From contig CP065366.1 of NCBI GenBank assembly GCA_023206055.1, positions 496,001 through 560,000 on the forward strand: 64,000 nucleotides of DNA. The letters are read 5' to 3'. The first letter of the stretch is position 1; each line of letters begins with the position of its first letter. Of this stretch, positions 54,841 through 64,000 are shown one piece after another. The notes under the pieces are model-generated. The model was not told where the DNA came from and made no database searches. It worked only from the letters and a program-made list of their open reading frames with translations. Position numbers and translations under genes: made by a program. This DNA is from Vibrio cyclitrophicus (GTDB lineage: Bacteria; Pseudomonadota; Gammaproteobacteria; Enterobacterales; Vibrionaceae).

Positions 54841-55656
54841 ATGAACAAGTTCACAGTAGACAATCAATCGATGGTTTATCTAGATGAAGGTGAGGGCCCA
54901 GTTGTTGTATTGGGTCACAGCTATCTTTGGGATAGTGCGATGTGGAAGCCACAGATTGAGGCGTTGAAAACTCAGTACCGTTGTATTGTGCCTGAGCTTT
55001 GGTCTCATGGTGAATCTGAAGCGGCACCGAGCGCAATGCGTAACCTGAAAGATTACGCTCAACATGTTTTGGCACTGCTTGATCACCTAAACATCGATAA
55101 GTTTTCAGTGGTTGGTTTATCGGTTGGCGGGATGTGGGGCTCAGAGCTTGCCGAATTAGCACCTGCGCGAATTCAGTCATTGGTATTAATGGATACCTTT
55201 GTGGGTTTAGAGCCAGAAGTTGCGCACGCTAAATACTTCAACATGTTAGACACCATCACTCAAACTAAGATGGTTCCTCAACCGATTGTTGAAGCTGTGG
55301 TGCCACTGTTCTTCGCAAACGATGCTCAAACCAACACGCCAGATTTGGTAGAAGGCTTTACTCAGCAGTTATCAGAACTTAAGGGTGACAAAGCAGAAGA
55401 AGTGGCACGAATTGGCCGAATGGTGTTTGGACGTCGCGATATGATTGAATCGGTAGAGAACTTTGCTCTGCCTGTTTTGATTGCTGTAGGGCAAGAAGAT
55501 AAGCCACGCCCAGTGCTTGAATCTTACCTAATGCACGACTGCATTACGGGCAGTGAGTTAGTGGTGATTCCAGGCGCTGGTCATATTAGCTCGCTTGAGC
55601 AACCAGAGTTTGTGAACACAATGCTGAAGACGTTTTTAGATAAACATCTGCTGTAA
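54841..55656 (+). CDS. Alpha/beta hydrolase
   Basis: 271 aa. Oxyanion segment VVLGHSYLWDSAMW, nucleophile elbow GLSVGGMWG (Ser near residue 95), and catalytic His in GAGHISSLEQPEFV near 246; the acid is likely in GQEDKPRP. No signal peptide. The substrate is unknown; esterases and C-C bond hydrolases share this form. AGGGAAGAAA precedes ATG. It lies alone between two terminators. Confidence 0.85.
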   Translation: MNKFTVDNQSMVYLDEGEGPVVVLGHSYLWDSAMWKPQIEALKTQYRCIVPELWSHGESEAAPSAMRNLKDYAQHVLALLDHLNIDKFSVVGLSVGGMWGSELAELAPARIQSLVLMDTFVGLEPEVAHAKYFNMLDTITQTKMVPQPIVEAVVPLFFANDAQTNTPDLVEGFTQQLSELKGDKAEEVARIGRMVFGRRDMIESVENFALPVLIAVGQEDKPRPVLESYLMHDCITGSELVVIPGAGHISSLEQPEFVNTMLKTFLDKHLL

Positions 55657-55728
55657 GTTCTAAAGACTAAATAGTATTGATCGACTGAGATTTGTGTCGG
55701 TTTGAGTTTATCTCGGTTTAAAAATGGT

Positions 55729-55764
55729 TCGGCTTAGACATGACAGTTTAAGCCGATTTTTTTT
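55729..55764 (+). terminator. Terminator after hydrolase, overlapping the plsY stop
   Basis: Stem TCGGCTTA / TAAGCCGA with eight T residues. The right half overlaps the end of the convergent plsY gene. Confidence 0.8.
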
Positions 55765-56344
55765 GTCCGAGTTTTGGCTCGCTGCCATCGAGAAGGCGGC
55801 GGATATTCTGGTGGTGACGCAGCACAATTAAGCAACACAACATGGCTACAGGCAGTGTGTATTGGGGTTTGACTAACCAAGCATAGAAAGGCGCAAGTAA
55901 GACGGTGACCAGTGCCGCTAACGAAGAGTAGCGAAACAAGAATGCCACAACCAACCAAGTCGCCATGATCATGCCTGTTAAATCGAATCCAATTGGGGCG
56001 ATGGCTCCAAGTGCGGTTGCGACGCCTTTACCACCTTTGAAGTGAAAGAATATTGGGTACATATGACCAAGACACGCGGCAATCGCCACAACCCCTAGCA
56101 TGATGGGATCGATCTTGAGGTAGTAGCCAAACCAGACTGGGATAGTACCTTTCAGCATGTCACACAGGAGGACGGCAGCTGCTGCGCCTTTACCGCCAAC
56201 GCGTAGCACATTGGTAGCACCAGGGTTATTGGAGCCCACCGTTCTTGGATCAGGAAGTCTTAAAACTCGGCATATCAAGACCGCACTAGAGATTGAACCT
56301 AGTAAATAGGCTGCAATGATCATGATAAGTGCCAATGGGGTCAT
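55748..56344 (-). CDS. plsY: Glycerol-3-phosphate acyltransferase PlsY
   Basis: 198 aa membrane protein with five or more helices. [18 protein letters not shown] is the glycerol-phosphate site and [13 protein letters not shown] the acyl-phosphate site. It makes lysophosphatidic acid from acyl-phosphate in the inner membrane, the first step of phospholipid synthesis. It is divergent from folB, as is standard in this gene cluster. Confidence 0.93.
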   Translation of the reverse strand: MTPLALIMIIAAYLLGSISSAVLICRVLRLPDPRTVGSNNPGATNVLRVGGKGAAAAVLLCDMLKGTIPVWFGYYLKIDPIMLGVVAIAACLGHMYPIFFHFKGGKGVATALGAIAPIGFDLTGMIMATWLVVAFLFRYSSLAALVTVLLAPFYAWLVKPQYTLPVAMLCCLIVLRHHQNIRRLLDGSEPKLGQKKSA

Positions 56345-56482
56345 GTCTTTCCTTAAACGGTTATAAGCCTAACGATGGGAAAATAATGCTCAATCCAAGA
56401 GTAATTGATATCATATCCGGAATTACGCAAATAATACGTTTTTTTCCCCCATATGGGTATCCGACCTCTAAAAGGACAAGTC

Positions 56483-56842
56483 ATGGCACTGGATAAAGTT
56501 TTCATTGAACAGCTAGAAGTAATTACAACGATCGGTGTTTACGATTGGGAACAAGAGATTAAACAAAAACTTGTGCTTGATATTGAAATGGCTCATGACA
56601 ATCGCCCTGCAGGTAAGAGTGATGATGTAGTTGACGCTTTGGACTACTCGACAGTGAGTACTGCTGTGCTTGACCACATTGCGAATGGCCGATTCCTATT
56701 GGTTGAACGTGTGGCAGAAGAAGTCGCTGACTTGATCATGACTCAATTCTCTGTGCCGTGGATTAAAATCCGCTTAGCGAAACCTGGCGCAGTGCCACAA
56801 GCAAAAGCCGTTGGCGTGATCATTGAACGAGGTCAAGCATGA
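56483..56842 (+). CDS. folB: Dihydroneopterin aldolase
   Basis: 119 aa from ATG 56,483 (AAAGGA upstream). DKVFIEQLEVITTIGVYDWEQ with the active-site Glu, then LDYSTVSTAVLDH and LLVERVAEEVADLI are FolB signatures. It splits dihydroneopterin to hydroxymethyl-dihydropterin in folate synthesis. Its stop overlaps the start of folK by four bases, so the product goes to the next enzyme of the same pathway. Confidence 0.93.
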   Translation: MALDKVFIEQLEVITTIGVYDWEQEIKQKLVLDIEMAHDNRPAGKSDDVVDALDYSTVSTAVLDHIANGRFLLVERVAEEVADLIMTQFSVPWIKIRLAKPGAVPQAKAVGVIIERGQA

Positions 56843-57321
56843 CAGTAGCCTATGTTGGTGTTGGCACGAACATAGATCGCGACAAGCATGCAAAGGTGGC
56901 ATGGACAGAGCTTCAATCGTTAGGGACTAATCTTAAATGCTCTAAAATCTATCACTGTGAGCCCGTGGGTTTTAATAGCCATCCGTTTTATAACTTTGTG
57001 ATAGAACTCGACACATCACTCTCATTGACTGAATTTTCACAGCAACTGCGTAAAATTGAGTTTAAATGGGGTCGTTCTCAAGACGCTCATAAGCTTCAAG
57101 ATCGAAAGCTCGATCTTGATATTGTGCTGTTTGGAGAGGTGGTTTCTGAGAGCGAACCAGAGTTACCACGCAGTGATATCTACAAATATCCTTTTGTAAC
57201 ACAACCGCTTTATGATCTTTGTCCTGCGAGAGTGATCCCGCAAGACGGAAGAACCGTCAGTGAAATATGGCAGAAGATGCAGCAATTAGACTCGCTCTCT
57301 GTTGTAGATATAAAACTATAA
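56839..57321 (+). CDS. folK: Hydroxymethyl-dihydropterin pyrophosphokinase
   Basis: 160 aa. VGVGTNIDRDKH, YNFVIELDTSLSLTEFSQQLRKIE and RKLDLDIVLFGE (metal-binding aspartates) are the FolK pattern. It adds pyrophosphate to the pterin from FolB before DHPS. TVAYVGVGTNID replaces the usual AYIGLGSNL opening, a mild variation. It is translationally coupled to folB and lies 15 bases ahead of uppP. Confidence 0.9.
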   Translation: MTVAYVGVGTNIDRDKHAKVAWTELQSLGTNLKCSKIYHCEPVGFNSHPFYNFVIELDTSLSLTEFSQQLRKIEFKWGRSQDAHKLQDRKLDLDIVLFGEVVSESEPELPRSDIYKYPFVTQPLYDLCPARVIPQDGRTVSEIWQKMQQLDSLSVVDIKL

Positions 57322-57336
57322 TTTTTAAGGTAAGTA

Positions 57337-58140
57337 ATGAGTTATTTTGAAGCGTTTATATTGGCGTTGGTGCAAGGCTTTACTGAGTTTTTACCTATTT
57401 CCAGCTCTGCACACTTAATCCTTCCTTCTGCTGTTTTAGGCTGGGAAGATCAAGGCTTGGCTTTTGATGTCGCGGTCCATGTTGGTACTTTGGCTGCTGT
57501 GGTTATCTATTTCCGCAAAGAAGTGGTGTCTCTTTTGAGTGCTTTCTTTGGTTCGGTATTTAAGGGCGATCGCAGCAAAGAAGCGAAGCTAGCGTGGATG
57601 ATCATTCTCGCGACGATTCCTGCGTGTATCTTTGGCTTGCTAATGAAAGACATTGTTGAGATTTACCTGCGTAGCGCGTGGGTGATTGCGACAACCACTA
57701 TCGTCTTTGGTTTGCTTTTATGGTGGGTGGACAAGAATTCAAGCCTACGTGATGACGAATACCAAGCGGGTTGGAAAAAAGCCTTGTTCATTGGTCTTGC
57801 TCAAGCAATGGCGATCATTCCGGGCACATCTCGTTCTGGCGCTACGATTACTGCAGCGCTTTACCTTGGCTTTACTCGTGAAGCGGCAGCTCGATTCTCT
57901 TTCTTGATGTCTATCCCAATCATCACTTTGGCTGGTGGCTACTTAGGTCTTAAGTTGGTGACAAGCGGTGACCCAATCCATGTTGGCACTCTGCTAACGG
58001 GCGTTGCGGTGTCTTTCATCAGTGCTTACATCTGTATTCACTTCTTCTTGAAGCTTATTTCTCGCATGGGTATGACACCATTTGTTATCTACCGCCTAAT
58101 TCTAGGTTGTGGCCTGTTTGCTTTCTTAATGATGCAGTAA
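57337..58140 (+). CDS. uppP: Undecaprenyl-diphosphatase
   Basis: 267 aa with about eight membrane helices. [13 protein letters not shown] and [17 protein letters not shown] are the two catalytic blocks of BacA/UppP. It recycles the undecaprenyl carrier of peptidoglycan and confers bacitracin tolerance. The bacA-cca-ygiM neighbourhood agrees with E. coli. AAGGTAAGT precedes ATG. Confidence 0.95.
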   Translation: MSYFEAFILALVQGFTEFLPISSSAHLILPSAVLGWEDQGLAFDVAVHVGTLAAVVIYFRKEVVSLLSAFFGSVFKGDRSKEAKLAWMIILATIPACIFGLLMKDIVEIYLRSAWVIATTTIVFGLLLWWVDKNSSLRDDEYQAGWKKALFIGLAQAMAIIPGTSRSGATITAALYLGFTREAAARFSFLMSIPIITLAGGYLGLKLVTSGDPIHVGTLLTGVAVSFISAYICIHFFLKLISRMGMTPFVIYRLILGCGLFAFLMMQ

Positions 58141-58179
58141 CAGGCGCTGATAGCAGTCTCGTCGTACAGATTGAAATAA

Positions 58180-58205
58180 AAAGCCCGCTTAATCGCGGGC
58201 TTTTT
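58180..58205. terminator. Bidirectional terminator between uppP and cca
   Basis: Stem AAGCCCGC / GCGGGCTT with loop TTAATC, A tract before and T tract after it. It serves both convergent genes. Confidence 0.88.
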
Positions 58206-58232
58206 CATGCGTGTTTATCAGCGCACTGAAGA

Positions 58233-59501
58233 TTAATGATTAGTGAGTTCTGCGAGGGCGCTTTCAATTGCGGCAGCTCTGCGCTTCTCTTGCTCTTCTC
58301 GAATATCTTTGCCTTTAAAGCCATCGGCAATGATTGCTTTTACTTCAACTTGCAGCGCCGCTTGATAGGCCGCTTCAAAACGAGCCTTTTGAGGGTAAGG
58401 CTGATCTTCTAACCCTTTACGGCCTGCGTGGTCAGCTTGGCAGCAAAGCAAGATGTCGTTAAGGCGATCTGGTTTGCGCCAAACATCGAACTTGTTGAGA
58501 ACTTTAAGGAAAGTTGTCGGCTTGAGCTCGCCTGCACGATGAATGTTTGAGTGCTGCTCACACACTAATAGTGCGAGGTCTCTGAATTCATTAGGCACTC
58601 TCACTCGTTCACACAGTTTTTTGATGATCTTAACACCTGTGTGGCAGTGCATCTTATGGCTTGGCCATTCAGCTTGTGGTGTCACGCCTTTACCTAAGTC
58701 ATGCACTTGAGCGGCAAAGCGCACTGGTAGCGATGGGCTTAATAGTGCTGCTTGCTGAGCAACCATCAGAGTATGGATACCCGTGTCGATCTCAGGGTGC
58801 CACTTTTCCGGTTGAGGAACACCAAATAGAGCGTCAATCTCTGGCAAAACAACCGCTAATGCACCGCACTCTTTGAGCACTGAAAGGAACACTTCTGGGT
58901 GTGGAGTGCTAAGAGACTTATGCCACTCTTGCCAAACTCGCTCTGCCGTAAGGTGTGCGAGTTCACCAGATTGAACGATTTCACTCATCATCAGCATAGT
59001 TTCAGGTGCAATCGTAAAGTTTAGGTGGTGAAGCTTGGCTGCGAAACGGGCAACACGTAGCACACGAAGTGGATCTTCAACAAAGGCATCGGATACGTGT
59101 CTAAGAATACGATCTGAGAGATCTTGCTGGCCGTGATAAGGATCGTGCAGGTTGCCTTCGTCATCTTGAGCGATGGCATTGATCGTCAGATCGCGGCGCA
59201 TCAGATCTTCTTCTAGGCTGACATCCGGAGCGAAGTAACATTCGAAGCCTGTGTAACCAGAGCCTGATTTTCTCTCAGTGCGAGCCAGTGCGTGCTCTTC
59301 CTTGGTTTTTGGGTGCAGGAATACCGGGAAGTCTTTACCCACCGCAGTGAAGCCAAGGCTTTCCATCTGTTGAGGGGTACTGCCGACCACGACCCAATCT
59401 TTATCATAGCTATCAATATTGAGTAGCTTATCGCGCACCGCCCCACCGACTAGATAGCGCTGTAGCCCATTCTCTTTTGGTAGGCTATCGTATATTTGCA
59501 A
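58233..59501 (-). CDS. cca: CCA-adding tRNA nucleotidyltransferase
   Basis: 422 aa from TTG 59,501, which has GAGGTG eight bases upstream; an ATG at 59,549 lacks a good site. The nucleotidyltransferase head reads [11 protein letters not shown] with [19 protein letters not shown] and the HD phosphohydrolase motif HDLGKG follow. It repairs the CCA ends of tRNAs. The TTG start would lower expression. It is divergent from gspA. Confidence 0.92.
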   Translation of the reverse strand: MQIYDSLPKENGLQRYLVGGAVRDKLLNIDSYDKDWVVVGSTPQQMESLGFTAVGKDFPVFLHPKTKEEHALARTERKSGSGYTGFECYFAPDVSLEEDLMRRDLTINAIAQDDEGNLHDPYHGQQDLSDRILRHVSDAFVEDPLRVLRVARFAAKLHHLNFTIAPETMLMMSEIVQSGELAHLTAERVWQEWHKSLSTPHPEVFLSVLKECGALAVVLPEIDALFGVPQPEKWHPEIDTGIHTLMVAQQAALLSPSLPVRFAAQVHDLGKGVTPQAEWPSHKMHCHTGVKIIKKLCERVRVPNEFRDLALLVCEQHSNIHRAGELKPTTFLKVLNKFDVWRKPDRLNDILLCCQADHAGRKGLEDQPYPQKARFEAAYQAALQVEVKAIIADGFKGKDIREEQEKRRAAAIESALAELTNH

Positions 59502-59585
59502 CTTATCACCTCGAAATGTTTTATCACTGCTGGACTTTACGGCAAGCAATGGTACTTTCCATTAATCGTAATTATAGGGCAGCAC

Positions 59586-61256
59586 ATGTATAAGGAATAT
59601 TTTGGCTTCGTAGAGATGCCATTTTCGATTGTACCAAATTCTCGTTATTTGTTTTTGAGTCAGCGTCATCAAGAAGCGATGCAGAACCTACAAGCCGGTT
59701 TAGGCGAGGGTGGGGGTTTTGCGATGCTTACTGGTGAGGTAGGTACAGGTAAAACAACTGTCGCCAAAGCGATGTTGTCTTCACTCGATAATCAGACTCA
59801 AGCTGGCCTTATACTCAACCCTACGTTTTCCAATACTGATTTGCTTGAAGCTATCTGTGATGAGTTTGAGGTCGACTACCCTGAACAAGCATCGCTGAAG
59901 CAGCTGAGTCAGGCTATTCATCATTTTCTGCTTGATAGCCATGCAGACGGTATTCAAACTTTATTGGTTATTGATGAAGCGCAACACCTCGCTGCCGATG
60001 TGTTGGAGCAGCTGCGCCTTCTAACCAATTTGGAAACCGACAGTCGTAAGCTGTTAAAAGTGCTGCTGGTTGGTCAACCCGAATTACAACAGCACCTACA
60101 GACCACGCAGCTACGTCAGCTCGCACAGCGCATTACTGGTCGTTATCACCTATTGCCTCTTAATACGGAAGAAACCGGCAAGTACATCGCGTTTCGTTTG
60201 GAAACGGCGGGGGGCGAGCAGATGCTGTTTTCGAATCGCTCCATTAAGCTGATCGCCCAATACACTCATGGTATTCCAAGGTTGATTAACTTGGTGTGTG
60301 ATAAAGCACTGCAATTGGCTTTTCATGACGGAGAGCAGTTACCGAGTAATGAAACTGTCAACAGAGCCTGCCAACAGGTTATGGCTTTTCAGGCGGATGT
60401 CTATCATGTTGAGAAGCCTCGTGGCGTCGGTATTGCGCCAAAACTGTTCCAATACGCAGGCATTGCCACATTAAGTGTCGGTCTTGCCATTGCGACCTTT
60501 AATTTTGCGCCATCCTATATCGATTCATGGTTACCTGAAGAGGCAGAAAGTGAAGCTAAAATTGAAGTGCTGGCACACGCTCAGCGCTCACTAGTAGCCG
60601 ATACTCCAAAGTTGGTTGCTGAACCTAAGCCAGCTAAGTTCGCGCTGCCACAACATATCCAACAACACTTGATGCAGGGAACCAACCGTTCTCTTGCGAT
60701 TAAAGATCTCTACACCCTTTGGGGATATCAATCTTCTTTGCGTGATGGCTTGTGTTTAAGTGAGCCACAGAGTGTTTTTGTGTGCGAGCAGCAGCAGGCC
60801 AATTTAGATACATTGTTAGAACTTGGTGTGCCTGTGGTACTTAATCTCGACATAGACCAAAAGCCAGTGTTTGCTGTGCTGTATGGCGTGTCTGAGGATT
60901 CTGTCGAGTTACTGGTGAATGAAAAGCTCTTAGTGATGCCGACGCAATCCTTAGAGCAAATCTGGCAAGGCGATTATGTCGCTATTTGGAAACAGCCGTT
61001 ACGAGAGACACTCAAAGAGGGCTATCAAGGTGAAGCGGTTGCTTTGCTTGACCTACTGCTTTCTGAAGTCTTGGGAGAGGTTGTTTCCGGTAGTGATGTA
61101 TTTGATTATGAGTTAAAAATGAAAATCGAAGCATTTCAAACGTGGCAGGGTATGTCTGTTGATGGCATTGCAGGTAAGCGCACCTTGGCAAGATTGCAGA
61201 GATTAGCTCAACTCGATTCGCCTAAGTTGATGTCACTAGAAGGAGGAGAAAGCTAA
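59586..61256 (+). CDS. gspA: GspA/ExeA-type AAA ATPase
   Basis: 556 aa from ATG 59,586 (MYKEYFGFVEMPFSIVPNSRY). AAA domain with Walker A LTGEVGTGKTTVAK near 50 and Walker B LLVIDEAQHL. One transmembrane helix near 285-303 is followed by a periplasmic region with a C-terminal peptidoglycan-binding domain (FQTWQGMSVDGIAGKRTLARLQRL). With GspB it helps insert the type II secretion secretin through the peptidoglycan. It is coupled to gspB with one shared base. Confidence 0.9.
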   Translation: MYKEYFGFVEMPFSIVPNSRYLFLSQRHQEAMQNLQAGLGEGGGFAMLTGEVGTGKTTVAKAMLSSLDNQTQAGLILNPTFSNTDLLEAICDEFEVDYPEQASLKQLSQAIHHFLLDSHADGIQTLLVIDEAQHLAADVLEQLRLLTNLETDSRKLLKVLLVGQPELQQHLQTTQLRQLAQRITGRYHLLPLNTEETGKYIAFRLETAGGEQMLFSNRSIKLIAQYTHGIPRLINLVCDKALQLAFHDGEQLPSNETVNRACQQVMAFQADVYHVEKPRGVGIAPKLFQYAGIATLSVGLAIATFNFAPSYIDSWLPEEAESEAKIEVLAHAQRSLVADTPKLVAEPKPAKFALPQHIQQHLMQGTNRSLAIKDLYTLWGYQSSLRDGLCLSEPQSVFVCEQQQANLDTLLELGVPVVLNLDIDQKPVFAVLYGVSEDSVELLVNEKLLVMPTQSLEQIWQGDYVAIWKQPLRETLKEGYQGEAVALLDLLLSEVLGEVVSGSDVFDYELKMKIEAFQTWQGMSVDGIAGKRTLARLQRLAQLDSPKLMSLEGGES

Positions 61257-62197
61257 TGTCACGTATTATGCACGAGCTCAAACAGTCGCCTCACAAACCG
61301 TCTTCTATTAATAAACCCGCCTTCAAAGGCTACCAGAATCATCATGTTCCTAGTTCTGTAAAAGGGATGAGTAATAAACGAGGTTCATCGTTAGCGATGG
61401 GGTTGCTCTTAATCTTGGTTCCTTCTTTGTTGGTGGGTGGTGTCCTAGCTTATCAATCGTATAGTCAACAACAAGAACCTGTGATCAAAACTGTCAACGT
61501 AGCTCTGCCAGAATCAAACGTTGAGCCTGTAATTGCTGATATAGCAAGCATGGATGCCGTGCTTGAGGAAGAAGATACCTTGTTTGCTGTTCGTCCTGCA
61601 CCGGCGAGTCAATCGTTGAAAGCACTGCCACGCCAAGAGATGTATGCACAGATTGATTCAGGCGCTAATAGTTCAAATACTGCTAGTGGCTCAGCAGTGA
61701 TCTTAGCGAATGCTGATAACAACAATCAAATGACAACCAGTTCAGAGTCGTCACTTGCTCAGCCAAACACAAGCAATGAAATGAGCAATATGCAATCAAA
61801 TAGTGACTTACAATCGGATAGTGATCTGCTGCAAGGGCTAGATCTCAGTGAGTTACCGCCTGATTTAGCATTGAAGCTTGAATCCATTATGGGTGAGCAA
61901 CAAAGCGCTCCTGAGCCTATGGACTCTAGACCCGCAGGGCAAAGGGGTTCTCAGGTCATTGAGTTGGAAACGCACACCAATAGCTTATCAGGAGTATTAC
62001 CTAAGTTAGACCTACAAACTCATATGTACTCGAGTAGCGAAACTAAGCGTTGGGTAAAAGTGAACGGTCAAGAAGTGGCGCAAGGAGATTGGATTGGACA
62101 AGACATTCAATTACTGGAGATTAAGCCACAATCGGTGATCATAGAGTTCAACCAGCAGAAGATAGAAATCCCAGCTCTGTACGAGTGGAAAGGTTAG
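61256..62197 (+). CDS. gspB: GspB/ExeB-type secretion assembly protein
   Basis: 313 aa. One membrane helix near residues 49-65 is followed by a long low-complexity periplasmic linker rich in Asn, Ser and Gln, then a C-terminal GspB domain (KRWVKVNGQEVAQGDWIGQDIQLLEIKPQSVIIEF). It partners with GspA for secretin assembly. Its ATG overlaps the gspA stop. A perfect bidirectional terminator follows. Confidence 0.88.
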   Translation: MSRIMHELKQSPHKPSSINKPAFKGYQNHHVPSSVKGMSNKRGSSLAMGLLLILVPSLLVGGVLAYQSYSQQQEPVIKTVNVALPESNVEPVIADIASMDAVLEEEDTLFAVRPAPASQSLKALPRQEMYAQIDSGANSSNTASGSAVILANADNNNQMTTSSESSLAQPNTSNEMSNMQSNSDLQSDSDLLQGLDLSELPPDLALKLESIMGEQQSAPEPMDSRPAGQRGSQVIELETHTNSLSGVLPKLDLQTHMYSSSETKRWVKVNGQEVAQGDWIGQDIQLLEIKPQSVIIEFNQQKIEIPALYEWKG

Positions 62198-62230
62198 CGA
62201 GTTCTATAAGTATTTAGATAGCAGACAAAT

Positions 62231-62258
62231 AAAAAGGAGCACCTCGGTGCTCCTTTTT
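62231..62258. terminator. Bidirectional terminator
   Basis: Perfect stem AAAAAGGAGCAC / GTGCTCCTTTTT with loop CTCG; it ends gspB and, from the other side, ygiM. Confidence 0.92.
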
Positions 62259-62302
62259 GATATTCGATACTGAATTTACTGTACCTGATACAAGCGTTAA
62301 GT

Positions 62303-62914
62303 CTACGCCCAACCGTTTGGTGATTTTCTGCGACGAGGCATGATGTGTGGCAGAACAAGGCCTAGAAGTAGACCAATACCCGCAACACCACCGCCGTACA
62401 TGAAGTACTTCAATAGCAGGTCGTCTTTCTGAGTGTCTAGCTTAGCTCGCAGTTCACGGTTCTCGGTTTGAGAGCTCGTTAGCTGCTGGCTAATTTCACT
62501 GTAGTTCTGTTCAAGCTCAGCAATCTGTTTGTTACGAGAATCTAGAGAGCTCGCTAGGCCAGCTTTTTCACTGTCAGCACTTTGACGAGCGTTTGCGAGC
62601 TTGCCTTTAACTTCTGTCAGCTCTTTCTCTAGCTTAGGCATACGCAGTGCCATGCTCTCTTGAGTATTTACAAACTTGCTTTCAACCCAACCTTTACGGC
62701 CACGGTTGTCTTGAATTTGGGTGTAACCCGTACTCTTGTTAGTTTGTAGGTATGTAATCTTTTCACCAGCATCAACACTACCGATGATACGGAATGTGTT
62801 GTTTGGGCCAGAATGCATATAAGTAAATAGTTTGTCAGCAATATAACGGTCTTGTGCAAAGGCAGCTGGAGCCGCAAGCATTGCGAACAAAACTAAGCTA
62901 ATCAGTTTTTTCAC
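62303..62914 (-). CDS. ygiM: SH3-domain membrane protein YgiM
   Basis: 203 aa (TIGR04211 family). Signal peptide (residues 1-20, ends AAFA), bacterial SH3 domain (about 24-85), a coiled coil (about 90-160), a transmembrane helix near 170-190 and a basic tail (PRRRKSPNG). It sits near cca and uppP as in E. coli. The exact function is unknown, probably cell-envelope related. Confidence 0.88.
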   Translation of the reverse strand: MKKLISLVLFAMLAAPAAFAQDRYIADKLFTYMHSGPNNTFRIIGSVDAGEKITYLQTNKSTGYTQIQDNRGRKGWVESKFVNTQESMALRMPKLEKELTEVKGKLANARQSADSEKAGLASSLDSRNKQIAELEQNYSEISQQLTSSQTENRELRAKLDTQKDDLLLKYFMYGGGVAGIGLLLGLVLPHIMPRRRKSPNGWA

Positions 62915-63005
62915 AGTAAATCCCTTAACGATTCAAATTGGGTAGGCGTATGAGTCAGCCTCAATGAGCAAATAATATTTAGTTTCTTTATGCGGTGCAA
63001 CAAAG

Positions 63006-63026
63006 AAGGGAGGCAAAGCCTCCCTT
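63006..63026 (-). terminator. pit terminator
   Basis: Stem AAGGGAGGC / GCCTCCCTT with loop AAA, about 95 bases beyond the pit stop in its reading direction. Confidence 0.7.
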
Positions 63027-63119
63027 TCTGTGCGTTTGAGTCAATAATGACATGGCATTTACATATCGTTACTGAAGCTCACATTATTCTGACGCTAGTA
63101 TTCACTAGCGCAGTCGCGA

Positions 63120-64000
63120 TTACATAGTAAACGCAGCTTGAATTGCGTAGAAGAACACAACAGCAAGTAGAGCACCTGCTGGTAGTGTCACAATCCAAGA
63201 AGCCACGATATTACGTACAACGCCTAAGTTTAGTGCTGCGATACCACGAGCAAAGCCAACGCCTAATACTGCACCAACGAGTGTTTGTGTAGTAGAGATT
63301 GGAAGACCAGTGCCTGAAGCTAGCACAACCGTACATGCAGTTGCAAGTTGTGCTGCAAAGCCACGGCTTGGTGTTAATTCTGTAATACCAGTACCAACGG
63401 TTGCCATTACTTTATGACCCATTGTTGCAAGGCCAACAACGATACCGAAGCCACCTAGAGGAAGAATCCACCATGCGATAGTGCTCTTACCTGTGATTTC
63501 ACCCATGTGCTCAACGGTTGATACAACAGCCGACAGTGGACCAATCGCGTTAGCAACGTCGTTTGAACCGTGTGCAAATGCCATCGCACAAGCTGTGATA
63601 ACCATTAGTACAGAGAAGATGCCTTCAACACCTGCAAAGCCGTGGTCTTCTTCGCGGTTAGCAAATTTCTTCTGGATGTATAGGTAACCACCGATCATAA
63701 CAAGCGCAGAAACGGCAGCAGCCCAAACCCATGCTTCAGTGTTGCTTAGGTGAAGACCAACGTGCTTAAGACCTTTCTTGATGGTTACAAGTGCAATTAC
63801 CATTGTTGTAATGAACATGTATACCGGTACAAAGCGCTTCGCGTTGAATAGCGGGTTCTCAGTATCAAAAATCAGTCGTTGAGCACTTACAAATATGACG
63901 TAAGCGAAGAAGCCGGAAATAACGGGTGTGATAATCCAACTGCCCACAATACCTTGAACACTGTTCCAGTCTACAGCTTCAGTACCTACAGAAATACAAG
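63120..64000 (-). CDS. Inorganic phosphate transporter (PiT family), partial
   Basis: The frame stays open to the window edge; the 5' part is missing, and a GTG at 63,947 is internal (upstream codons read EAVDWNSVQGIVGSW). About 293 residues with 7-8 membrane helices remain. They include the PiT signature ACAMAFAHGSNDVANAIGPLSAV and a second related block (ISTTQTLVGAVLGVGFARG). It moves phosphate with cations across the inner membrane. It may be preceded by a DUF47 partner outside the window, as in other vibrios. Confidence 0.9.
   Translation of the reverse strand, partial: CISVGTEAVDWNSVQGIVGSWIITPVISGFFAYVIFVSAQRLIFDTENPLFNAKRFVPVYMFITTMVIALVTIKKGLKHVGLHLSNTEAWVWAAAVSALVMIGGYLYIQKKFANREEDHGFAGVEGIFSVLMVITACAMAFAHGSNDVANAIGPLSAVVSTVEHMGEITGKSTIAWWILPLGGFGIVVGLATMGHKVMATVGTGITELTPSRGFAAQLATACTVVLASGTGLPISTTQTLVGAVLGVGFARGIAALNLGVVRNIVASWIVTLPAGALLAVVFFYAIQAAFTM

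Overview
The window reads as a chromosome segment of a marine Vibrio. The Splendidus clade is plausible but was not tested. Gene content and order match what I recall of Vibrio chromosome I: VC2487-type glycosyltransferase, leuO, fadD-like ligase and ilvIH; then pykF, a DeoR regulator and glmS; then rpsU-yqeY-dnaG-rpoD, tsaD, plsY, folB-folK, uppP, cca and ygiM. The flanks (1-18.0 kb and 48.7-64 kb) are ordinary core genome. An RND efflux pump is cut at the left edge and a Pit phosphate transporter at the right edge.

The centre (about 18,011-48,765) is a 30.7 kb island anchored in a tRNA-Ile2 gene (anticodon CAT, 48,721-48,796, minus strand) beside rpoD. From established knowledge this is the locus that carries VSP-II in pandemic Vibrio cholerae. 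The contents here are different: two related elements in tandem, A (18,015-35,105, about 17.1 kb) and B (35,106-48,720, about 13.6 kb). Copies of the last 45 bp of the tRNA gene lie at 18,015, 28,698 (inverted), 35,106, 40,827 (inverted) and 48,721 (inside the intact gene). Each element is therefore bounded by direct copies and also has an internal inverted copy. On one side every copy carries a short arm (about 190 bp) and on the other a long non-coding arm (about 890-900 bp). If an element is circularised on paper, it contains two complete attachment regions of about 1.13 kb in inverted orientation. These split it into a replication-type module and an integrase/cargo module.

The replication-type modules (18.25-28.5 kb in A, 35.34-40.64 kb in B) each encode a family-A DNA polymerase next to a D5/SF3-like AAA+ ATPase. 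Each also has a conserved 156-160 aa protein beside the attachment site and a small glycine-zipper protein. Module A adds a WYL regulator with two matching palindromic operators and an XRE-ImmA metallopeptidase overlapping a partner gene, whose promoter holds a perfect 16-bp palindrome. The integrase modules (29.63-34.2 kb in A, 41.77-47.8 kb in B) carry a nearly identical pair: a small ORF plus a tyrosine recombinase. Accessory genes sit on both sides: DUF2971 and a receiver/GHKL-kinase pair in A; a methyltransferase-like protein, a GIY-YIG-like protein and a GHKL/STAS/membrane-protein trio in B.

The layout resembles in principle the yeast 2-micron circle: recombinase, inverted recombination targets and two invertible segments. 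Here it is combined with an element-encoded DNA polymerase and tRNA-targeted integration. I think this architecture is the candidate undescribed system in the window. The arrangement is seen directly in the sequence; inversion, amplification, self-synthesis and anti-phage functions are inference.
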